Shown piece by piece: positions 1-6,147 of a DNA stretch of 7,298 bases. The stretch covers positions 1 through 7,298 of the forward strand of contig CAIYXD010000508.1 in assembly GCA_903930085.1 (NCBI GenBank), given 5' to 3'. Under the pieces are notes generated by a model that did no database searches, was not told the DNA's origin, and was given only the letters and a program-made list of their open reading frames with translations. The position numbers and the translations under genes were made by a program. This DNA comes from an uncultured Flavobacteriia bacterium (GTDB lineage: Bacteria; Bacteroidota; Bacteroidia; Flavobacteriales_D; Crocinitomicaceae). Numbering within the stretch: the first letter of the stretch is position 1; the number at the start of each line of letters is the position of its first letter.

Positions 1-3000
1 AATGTTGGTCCTTATTTTGACGAGGCAACAAGCACGGAAGTAGTTCCTTCTGTTCTTGAAGCAATCGCAGGTAATGGTATTGTATACAGAGGCGTTGGTA
101 TCGGTTATTCAGATAACATAATTGACAACGAACGTTTTGGTATGCGTCGTTTTACATACTATACTTCAACATCTCAATTCCCTTACAATGACCCTTCTAC
201 AGCTGCGCAATACTACAATTTCATGAGCGGTAGCTGGGCAAATGGTTCAGAAATGGTTTATGGTGGTTTAGGTTATGTTGGTTCCACAGGAGCAACAGCT
301 ATTCCATCTGATTACATGTTCCCTGGTGATTCAGATCCAATGTTTTGGGCTACAGGTGGTGAAGACATGAGCGCAAGTTTTCCAAATGGATGGGATGAAT
401 CTACAAATAACAATCCAAAAGGTGACCGTCGTTTTGTTCAGTCAGCTGGTCCTTTCATCTTGAAGCCGGGAGCTGTAAATAACATTACTGTTGGTATAGT
501 ATATGGTAGAGGTTCGGATGGTGATTTATTTTCATCTGTTGAAGCAATGAAAAGAGCGGATACGAAAGCGCAAGCTTTATTCGATGCTTGTTTTAAAATT
601 CTTTCTCCACCAGATGCTCCAAGATTGACAATTCAGGAATTGGAAAATGAGTTGATTTTAATGATCGATAACCCTTCTTCTTCTAACAATTACCAAGAAA
701 AATACGAGGAGTTGGATGAAATTAATATTCCAGATCCAACAGTAGATAGATTCTATCGTTTTGAAGGTTACCAAATCTTCCAATTGAAAGATCTTTCAGT
801 ATCTATCGGAGATATTAATAATCCAGATAAAGCACGTTTAGTTGCGCAATGCGATAAGAAAAACGACCAAAGTAGAATAATTAATTTTGAGTTTGATGAA
901 GATTTAGGTTTCTCTGTTCCTACGGAGAAGGTGGATGGCGCAAATGAAGGGATTAAACACTCGTTCCAAGTAAAGGAAGATGTTTTTGCGCAAGGAGATA
1001 GACGTTTGATTAACCACAAGACCTATTATTATGTTGCGATTGCTTATGCATTCAATGAATTCAAAAAATACAATCCAAATGATCCAACAGGAATTGATGG
1101 TCAGAAAATACCGTATATTTCCTCTCGTTTAAATTTTGATGGTTCAGCAATTTCAGCTGTAACTGCTATACCGCATAATCCAATGCCAGAGGCCGGTGGA
1201 ACAGACCAACGCATTGAATATGGTTCTTCACCTAGGATAACTCGAGTGGACGGATATGGAAATGGAAATCGTGCTTTGGAATTCACACCTGCTACTTTAA
1301 CTAAAGTATTAAACGAAGGTTATGTTGAAGAGCCAGTTTACGATTATGGCGCTGGCCCAATAAATGTTAAGGTAGTTGACCCTTTAAATTTGGCTGGTGG
1401 CTTTTATGAATGTAAATTCAGAGACTACATTGCTTCTGCATCGAATGCTGCGGATACTGCAAGTTGGGTAATATACCGCTACGCAAGTAAAGGTGGTGCT
1501 TTGTTGGACTCGGTGACTTCTGAGACAACTATTGAAGCAGATAATGAACAAATAATTCCACAATGGGGAGTTTCTGTTCAGATTTACCAAAACAAATATT
1601 TCGGAGAAGCAGGGAATCAGTCGGTGAAAGTTACAGAGATGATTGAATCAAGTATTGAATTTGCAGATTCTTCTAAGCGTTGGTTGACTTCTATTTCAGA
1701 TAACGATGCATTTTTCCCAACAAACTGGGTTCGTTCAGGGGATTATTCACCAGTAAATCCAGATGATTGTTTGCCAGATGAATTACCTCATTTTAATCCA
1801 TGTAACTACAAGGACGAAATAGGTCAAGATCCAAGCAAAAAGTTTGCTACTATCCTTGGTGGTGGAATTGCGCCACATAGATTAGTGGGTTACCAAGCGG
1901 ATTATATGCCAATGGCTTACTATAATCTTGCTAATCCTGGTTCTTCCAAAAATAATGCTTCTATTAGTTTCTTGCCAAGTGTGAACATTGTGATTACTTC
2001 GGATAAGAACCTTTGGACACGTTGTCCAGTTATCGAATTGGGTAGAACTCCAGCATTAAATGTTGGTGGAGCAGCAGGTGGAGCAAGAAGAAAAAGTTTG
2101 AATGTTGGAAGAGATGGTAAACCAGATGGCACATTAGACGCAAGTGGTAATCCAGAAACTGGAATGGGTTGGTTCCCAGGTTACGCAGTGGATATGGAAT
2201 CTGGAGCGCGTTTATACATGGCATTCGGTGAGAATTCCTTCTTGGGTGGCGAAAATGGCGCTGACATGATTTGGAATCCAACTGAACGTTTGGTAAATGG
2301 AACAGGTTCTCCTTTGATGGGTGGAATGCACGCTATTTATGTGTACAGTTACAACCAAAAGACAATTAACAATTTTGCTTCAGGTTTTGACTTCCCAGCA
2401 TACATAAAAGGAGATGCAGAAACATTATCTGGTAATTTCTTGTACCAAAAAATGTTGGAAATAGAAACAAACAGTTCAACTGCAAAGCGTGAGGTTTATG
2501 GAAGTTTATCTTGGGTTGCATATCCAATGCTTGCACCAGATCAAGAGGTAAACTCCACAGACGTTACAATTCGTTTGAGAATCAACAAAGAGTACAAGGA
2601 TTTTGTAGCAACAAATGATAATGGTGGAAAACCAATGTATTCTTGGTCTATGGATGATATTTCAACCGTAACTGCGAGCAAGGATCAATTGGTAGATGCT
2701 CTAAAAATGATAAATGTTGTTCCAAATCCGTATTATGCATTCTCTGAATACGAAAGAAGTAGATTGGATACGCGTGTTAAAATCACAAATTTACCTGAAA
2801 AATGTACTGTTAAGATTTACACTGTAAATGGTAAATTGGTTCGCACATTTAAAAAGGATAGTCCAACGACTTCTATAGACTGGGATTTAAATAATGCAAA
2901 AGCTATTCCGGTTGCTGGAGGTGTTTATTTAATCCACGTGGATGTTCCAGAAGTTGGAGAAGTTGTTTTGAAATTCTTCGGAGGAATGAGACAAGTCGAT

Positions 3001-3015
3001 TTACAAGGTATTTAA
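1..3015 (+). CDS. Giant secreted protein with C-terminal T9SS-like sorting domain (5' partial)
   Basis: The reading frame is open from base 1, so the 5' end is missing; 1004 residues plus the TAA stop are visible. The first ATG (142) is internal, because in-frame coding with the same composition precedes it. I recognise a conserved Bacteroidota family of very large exported proteins of unknown function, from segments such as FILKPGAVNNITVGIVYGRG (about residues 156-175), a following PPDAPRL stretch that looks like the start of a fibronectin III-like region, and MGWFPGYAVDMESGARLYMA (about 722-741). The last 100 residues resemble a T9SS type A sorting domain: VVPNP, then VKIYTVNGKLVRT, then AGGVYLIHVDV. 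A T9SS substrate would be carried across the outer membrane and anchored or released at the surface. The PorV/PorQ-family gene follows after 22 bases, probably in the same operon. Frequent GGT and CGT codons hint at good expression. No enzymatic motif was seen. Family membership is recalled, not searched. Confidence 0.85.
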   Translation, partial: NVGPYFDEATSTEVVPSVLEAIAGNGIVYRGVGIGYSDNIIDNERFGMRRFTYYTSTSQFPYNDPSTAAQYYNFMSGSWANGSEMVYGGLGYVGSTGATAIPSDYMFPGDSDPMFWATGGEDMSASFPNGWDESTNNNPKGDRRFVQSAGPFILKPGAVNNITVGIVYGRGSDGDLFSSVEAMKRADTKAQALFDACFKILSPPDAPRLTIQELENELILMIDNPSSSNNYQEKYEELDEINIPDPTVDRFYRFEGYQIFQLKDLSVSIGDINNPDKARLVAQCDKKNDQSRIINFEFDEDLGFSVPTEKVDGANEGIKHSFQVKEDVFAQGDRRLINHKTYYYVAIAYAFNEFKKYNPNDPTGIDGQKIPYISSRLNFDGSAISAVTAIPHNPMPEAGGTDQRIEYGSSPRITRVDGYGNGNRALEFTPATLTKVLNEGYVEEPVYDYGAGPINVKVVDPLNLAGGFYECKFRDYIASASNAADTASWVIYRYASKGGALLDSVTSETTIEADNEQIIPQWGVSVQIYQNKYFGEAGNQSVKVTEMIESSIEFADSSKRWLTSISDNDAFFPTNWVRSGDYSPVNPDDCLPDELPHFNPCNYKDEIGQDPSKKFATILGGGIAPHRLVGYQADYMPMAYYNLANPGSSKNNASISFLPSVNIVITSDKNLWTRCPVIELGRTPALNVGGAAGGARRKSLNVGRDGKPDGTLDASGNPETGMGWFPGYAVDMESGARLYMAFGENSFLGGENGADMIWNPTERLVNGTGSPLMGGMHAIYVYSYNQKTINNFASGFDFPAYIKGDAETLSGNFLYQKMLEIETNSSTAKREVYGSLSWVAYPMLAPDQEVNSTDVTIRLRINKEYKDFVATNDNGGKPMYSWSMDDISTVTASKDQLVDALKMINVVPNPYYAFSEYERSRLDTRVKITNLPEKCTVKIYTVNGKLVRTFKKDSPTTSIDWDLNNAKAIPVAGGVYLIHVDVPEVGEVVLKFFGGMRQVDLQGI
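2710..3012 (+). other. C-terminal T9SS type A-like sorting domain
   Basis: This is the last 101 residues of the giant protein. The order of elements is that of a type A sorting domain: an INVVPNP entry motif, a strand pair around VKIYTVNGKLVRTFKK, a glycine turn AGGVYLIHVDV, and a final strand EVVLKFF. Two features differ from a textbook domain. There is an insertion after PNP (YYAFSEYERSRLDTRVK), and a tail GGMRQVDLQGI follows the last strand, where most type A domains stop. It could be a family-specific sorting variant, or a related FlgD-like immunoglobulin fold without secretion function. Confidence 0.6.
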
Positions 3016-3037
3016 TCATTGATCTAAACTAGTTGAA

Positions 3038-4102
3038 ATGAAAAATTCGATCATAAATATTAAAAGTGTATTAGTTGTTGGAGCTGTAGTTTGCAGCTTC
3101 ACAGCAAGTGCAGGAAATGAAGACCGTGTGGGTTCTGCAGGGGCATCTCATTTATTGGTTAACCCATGGGCTAGAAGTGCTGCAGGTGGTGACGCTGGAA
3201 TTGCTTCCGTAAATGGAATTGAAGCAACTTACGTAAACATTGCAGGATTAGCGTTTTCGGATAAAACCCAAATCAAATTCAATTACAGCAATTGGATGGG
3301 GAATGCAGGTATATCTTTCAATAGCGCTGGTTTTTCTCAACGTTTATCTGAGTCAGATGTAATAGCAGTGAGTGTACAATCCATGAATTTTGGTGATGTT
3401 CAAATTACAACTGTTGCTAATCCAGAAGGGAATATCGGTTTCTTTTCACCAAGAGCAAATATTTTCAATGTTGGTTATGCACGGGCTTTTTCTGCATCTA
3501 TTTATGGAGGGATAAACTTTAAAGTTATTTCAGAGAATATTTCCAACTTAAAAGCAAATGGAATTGCTATTGATGCAGGTATTCGCTACGTTACAGGTGA
3601 ACAAGATCATATCAAGTTTGGAATTACACTTAAAAATGTAGGTCCTGTAATGCGTTACAAAGGTGATGGTCTAGCACAACAAGTTTCTTATTTATCTACA
3701 GGATTTAATGGTTCTTTAGAAGAAAGATCTTCTACGTTTGAAATGCCTTCATTATTGTCTATCGGTGGTTCTTATGATTTCATTTTTAATGAAAAGAGTA
3801 AGTTGAATTTGGCATTGGGCTTTACTGCTAACTCATTCTCGAATGATCAATACCGTTTAGGTTTGGATTATGCAATGACGAATGAGAAAGTTGCTTTCAA
3901 TTTCCGAGCGGGGTACGTTTATGAGAAAAATTTATTCTCTGCTGAGAACCGTTCAAATGCATTGGTTGGACCTACAGCAGGTTTTTCAGTTGATGCAATT
4001 GTAGGGAAGAATAAAAGTGCACTAGGAATCGAATACGCAACTCGTTTAGCGGGTGTATTCGGTGTTATTCATACAATCGGTGCAACCATCAATTTGAAAT
4101 AA
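3038..4102 (+). CDS. PorV/PorQ-family outer-membrane beta-barrel protein
   Basis: This 354-residue protein begins with a Sec signal peptide, with likely cleavage after TASA (residue 25). The mature start carries the family signature: GSAGASHLLVNPWARSAAGG, then GIEATYVNIAGLAF. Further family-like segments are MNFGDVQITT, YGGINFKVISENIS, AIDAGIRYVTG and FGITLKNVGPVMRYKGDG. The alternating strands to the end fit a FadL-like outer-membrane barrel. PorV itself takes sorting-domain cargo from the T9SS translocon and hands it to the sortase complex; PorQ sits in the attachment complex. This copy is probably a paralogue of these, because it follows a single large sorting-domain gene and no other T9SS gene is visible. 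That it serves its neighbour is inference. It ends in INLK, without the terminal aromatic residue usual in barrels. The ATG is preceded by an A-rich stretch with no clear Shine-Dalgarno sequence, which is normal in Bacteroidota. An intrinsic terminator follows. Confidence 0.9.
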   Translation: MKNSIINIKSVLVVGAVVCSFTASAGNEDRVGSAGASHLLVNPWARSAAGGDAGIASVNGIEATYVNIAGLAFSDKTQIKFNYSNWMGNAGISFNSAGFSQRLSESDVIAVSVQSMNFGDVQITTVANPEGNIGFFSPRANIFNVGYARAFSASIYGGINFKVISENISNLKANGIAIDAGIRYVTGEQDHIKFGITLKNVGPVMRYKGDGLAQQVSYLSTGFNGSLEERSSTFEMPSLLSIGGSYDFIFNEKSKLNLALGFTANSFSNDQYRLGLDYAMTNEKVAFNFRAGYVYEKNLFSAENRSNALVGPTAGFSVDAIVGKNKSALGIEYATRLAGVFGVIHTIGATINLK

Positions 4103-4123
4103 GTATTTTTCTTTTTATATTTG
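4093..4123 (+). promoter_or_regulatory. Candidate Bacteroidota promoter upstream of greA
   Basis: A -33-type element TTTG (4093-4096) is followed by a 19-base spacer and TATATTTG (4116-4123), an exact match to the Bacteroidota -7 consensus TAnnTTTG. The -33 element lies in the last codons of the PorV-like gene. Transcription would start a few bases after 4123, almost at the first base of the terminator hairpin. Such short AT-rich motifs arise by chance in this base composition, so this is a candidate only. Confidence 0.5.
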
Positions 4124-4125
4124 TT

Positions 4126-4163
4126 AACCAAGAGAGCTCCAAAGGCTCTCTTCGTTTTTTTTT
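4126..4163 (+). terminator. Intrinsic terminator between the PorV-like gene and greA
   Basis: A perfect 8-bp stem, AAGAGAGC (4130-4137) with GCTCTCTT (4145-4152), closes a 7-base loop. It can be extended outwards by three pairs across one C-C mismatch (4126-4128 with 4154-4156). Nine T residues follow (4155-4163). It ends the upstream operon, 27 bases after its stop codon. It also lies downstream of the best greA promoter candidate and only 21 bases before the greA start. Confidence 0.9.
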
Positions 4164-4184
4164 ATATAGATTAAATTCTCCACC

Positions 4185-4658
4185 ATGTCACAAATAAGTT
4201 ATTATACAGCAGAAGGTTTAAAAAAATTAAAGGATGAATTGCATCAAATGAAAACAATTCAACGTCCTGCGATATCTGATCAAATTGCGGAAGCTCGCGA
4301 TAAAGGAGATTTATCTGAGAATGCAGAATACGATGCTGCTAAAGAGGCGCAAGGCTTGTTGGAAATGAAGATTTCAAAAATGGAAGCAATTATTTCTAAT
4401 GCGCGATTAATCGATAATACGAGTATCGATAATTCAAAAGTTTTTATCCTTTCCAAGGTGAAAATCAAAAATATTTCGAATGGAATGGAAGTGGAGTATA
4501 TTTTAGTCGCTGAAAATGAAGCGGATTTAAAAGAAAAGAAGATTTCTATTGATTCCCCGTTCGGAAAAGGTTTACTTGGTAAAAAGCAAGGAGATATAGC
4601 AGATATTCATACCCCAAATGGGATACTGCAATTTGAAATAATTGAAATTTCCAGGTAA
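4185..4658 (+). CDS. greA: Transcription elongation factor GreA
   Basis: This protein of 157 residues, the usual GreA length, binds the secondary channel of RNA polymerase and stimulates cleavage of backtracked RNA so that stalled complexes resume. Residues 1-75 form the N-terminal coiled coil. At its tip is DLSENAEYDAAKE (42-54), with Asp42 and Glu45 matching the Mg-coordinating D41/E44 pair of E. coli GreA. Residues about 85-157 form the FKBP-like domain that docks on polymerase, including SPFGKGLLGKKQGD (124-137). The start fits the family: the YYTAEGLKKLKDEL opening follows immediately. It is a complete, ordinary GreA with both catalytic acids. The stop codon overlaps the ATG of the HIT gene by one base (TAATG at 4656-4660), implying co-transcription and probable translational coupling. 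The leader contains a terminator, so expression may depend on read-through. Confidence 0.97.
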   Translation: MSQISYYTAEGLKKLKDELHQMKTIQRPAISDQIAEARDKGDLSENAEYDAAKEAQGLLEMKISKMEAIISNARLIDNTSIDNSKVFILSKVKIKNISNGMEVEYILVAENEADLKEKKISIDSPFGKGLLGKKQGDIADIHTPNGILQFEIIEISR

Positions 4659-5050
4659 TGGGTTCCATTTTCTCTAAAATTGTTTCTGGTGAAATTCCGT
4701 GTAATAAAGTTGCAGAGAACGATCAATTTTTAGCTTTTTTAGATGTTATGCCATTAAGAGAAGGTCACGTTCTAGTAATCCCAAAGATAGCGGTAGATTA
4801 TATTTTTGACATGGAGGATGCACTTTTAGCAGATATGATGATTTTCTCTAAATCAGTTGCACGCAAATTAAAGAATGTCTTTCCTTGCAAAAAAATTGGA
4901 GTTACTGTAATCGGATTGGAAGTGCCATATGCGCACATCCATTTGATTCCAATAAATTCGCTTTCGGATATGGATTTTTCGAAACCTAAGCTTAAAATAG
5001 AAGAAAGTCGTTTAGCGGAAATTGCAAAATTAATCTCTGAGGCGGTTTAA
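4658..5050 (+). CDS. HIT-family nucleotide-binding protein with altered histidine triad
   Basis: This 130-residue cytoplasmic protein is typical in length for the HIT (histidine triad) family, which hydrolyses or transfers nucleotides from nucleoside phosphoramidates, dinucleoside polyphosphates and similar conjugates. The N-terminus SIFSKIVSGEIPCNKVAE is a classic HIT opening. FLDVMPLREGHVLVIPK (27-43) holds the upstream conserved His37, and GLEVPYAHIHLIPI (86-99) is the triad motif. His93, the position of the nucleophile, and His95 are present, but the first triad histidine is Tyr91. The codon is TAT, one base from the histidine codon CAT. The protein may still be active, since the nucleophile remains, or it may be a lineage variant. 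It is coupled to greA by the TAATG overlap. The upstream AGG is too close to the ATG to be a good ribosome-binding site, which fits re-initiation. The substrate is unknown. Confidence 0.93.
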   Translation: MGSIFSKIVSGEIPCNKVAENDQFLAFLDVMPLREGHVLVIPKIAVDYIFDMEDALLADMMIFSKSVARKLKNVFPCKKIGVTVIGLEVPYAHIHLIPINSLSDMDFSKPKLKIEESRLAEIAKLISEAV

Positions 5051-5088
5051 ATTTCTTCGATTCAAAATTCTATCAGTAATAAATCTCC

Positions 5089-6147
5089 TTAAGGTTTAGT
5101 AGGTTTTTTTGTTTTTACAGGTGATTTAGAATTCTTTTGGCTTTTTGATACTTTTACTGTCTTCTTAAGTTGATACCAGTGGCAATCAAACAGCACATTT
5201 AAAGTAACCGTATATTTCCCGTTTTTAGCATAATAGTGTTTCGGATTCTTTTTAGAAGATCGGTTTCCATCGCCAAAATCCCAATAATATTTTACGCCAC
5301 CAATTGTTTTGTTATCCAACGTAATATTCAACCAATTTTCAGTGATTGTGAAATCAATTTTCGGCGGTTTTTGATGCTTTGGTACTTGAATAGTATCTAA
5401 ATTATATAAATCAAAGTTTTGAAACACATAATCAGCGGCAGTTTGCTGTATGTTTAAAGCGTGAATTGGCTCTATTTTCTTTGGCGATAACCCATTCAAT
5501 GGTGTTTCTTTATACATACAGGAGTAAAACGTGCATGCGGCGATATAACTACCATACAAACTTGGATGCTGTTTATCCTCAGAATACAATATAACTTCCG
5601 GATAGCGTTTACGTATTTCCTGCCAAACCATTCCAACTGGTGCAATTGGATAACAGCCCGTTGCTTTGCTTAATTGCATATATCCTCGTTGAATGCGTTC
5701 TTGCATTAACGTGTAGTTATCATCAGGAATGGAATCCACAAATCCTTCTGCGTAACCCCAAGTCATATAAAAGTAGATGTTTGCACACGGATTGTATTGC
5801 TTTATACTGTCTATTAACTGTTGTGCATAGGGAATGGTTTCTTTTGCAATTCTTAAGGAATCATAAGATAGCTCTCTACTGAAACCTTGAATAAAAACAT
5901 AATCCCAATTTTTAGATTGAATTTTTTTATAGGTATTATTTCTTAATGTATGTTGCATCAAGGTACTTCCACTGACTGCTAGAGTATCGGTATAAACGGA
6001 TTTACCCTTCGAATTTGCAAGATTTCCATATATTTTATACAAATTATTCATGTGCGTAAAGCTATTCCCCAAAAAAAGAATATTGTTTGGCTGAGCAAGA
6101 GAATTGAAATTCACGAACAGGAATAATAGGAATAAGCGAAATAACAT
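5089..6147 (-). CDS. Secreted SGNH/GDSL-type hydrolase with C-terminal PKD domain
   Basis: This 352-residue protein starts with a hydrophobic signal peptide (1-18, likely cleaved after SLA); there is no lipobox cysteine. Residues 22-215 are an SGNH fold. Block I is ILFLGNSFT with nucleophile Ser29, the second block is AVSGSTL (Gly60), WDYVFIQGFS (81-90) stands at the third block, and DKQHPSLYG (191-199) carries the catalytic Asp191 and His194. Family members are esterases or acyltransferases, often acting on carbohydrate acetyl groups. Residues about 263-334 form a PKD domain, marked by YYWDFGDGNRSSKKNPKHYY. The last 18 residues are lysine- and serine-rich, with no T9SS sorting domain, so a periplasmic location is likely. 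The start codon overlaps the stop of the membrane acyltransferase gene by one base, suggesting a joint function in modifying an envelope glycan. It ends 38 bases from the convergent HIT gene; I saw no convincing terminator there. Confidence 0.88.
   Translation of the reverse strand: MLFRLFLLFLFVNFNSLAQPNNILFLGNSFTHMNNLYKIYGNLANSKGKSVYTDTLAVSGSTLMQHTLRNNTYKKIQSKNWDYVFIQGFSRELSYDSLRIAKETIPYAQQLIDSIKQYNPCANIYFYMTWGYAEGFVDSIPDDNYTLMQERIQRGYMQLSKATGCYPIAPVGMVWQEIRKRYPEVILYSEDKQHPSLYGSYIAACTFYSCMYKETPLNGLSPKKIEPIHALNIQQTAADYVFQNFDLYNLDTIQVPKHQKPPKIDFTITENWLNITLDNKTIGGVKYYWDFGDGNRSSKKNPKHYYAKNGKYTVTLNVLFDCHWYQLKKTVKVSKSQKNSKSPVKTKKPTKP
5146..5361 (-). other. PKD domain of the SGNH protein
   Basis: Residues about 263-334 of the SGNH protein. 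The hallmark WDFGDG (289-294) is followed by NPKHYYAKNGKYTVTL, the usual PKD pattern of N-P-x-H-x-Y then G-x-Y-x-V-x-L. PKD domains are immunoglobulin-like modules found in extracytoplasmic proteins and often mediate protein or glycan binding. Confidence 0.9.

Noticed and set aside
768..2281. Several minus-strand open frames of 61-83 codons inside the giant protein gene
   Set aside because: They are antisense to a convincingly coding frame, have low-complexity or implausible compositions and match no family I know.
142..3015. ATG at 142 as the start of the giant protein gene
   Set aside because: The same frame is open and coding-like back to base 1, with no stop and no signal peptide after the ATG. 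The true start lies outside the window.
4410..4433. Short direct repeat ATCGATAAT twice, 15 bases apart, in greA
   Set aside because: It encodes a repeated Ile-Asp-Asn in the linker between the two GreA domains. Two short copies are too little to call a repeat element.
4280..4468. Minus-strand open frame of 62 codons within greA
   Set aside because: It is a shadow of greA, whose protein is fully recognisable in the plus frame.
5087..5116. CCTTAAGG palindrome followed by a T-rich run as a terminator for the HIT gene
   Set aside because: The palindrome has no loop and only weak pairing options. The T-rich run is the antisense of lysine codons at the end of the SGNH gene.
5640..5882. Plus-strand open frame of 80 codons opposite the SGNH gene
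   Set aside because: It lies fully inside the SGNH domain on the other strand. Its translation looks like random antisense coding.
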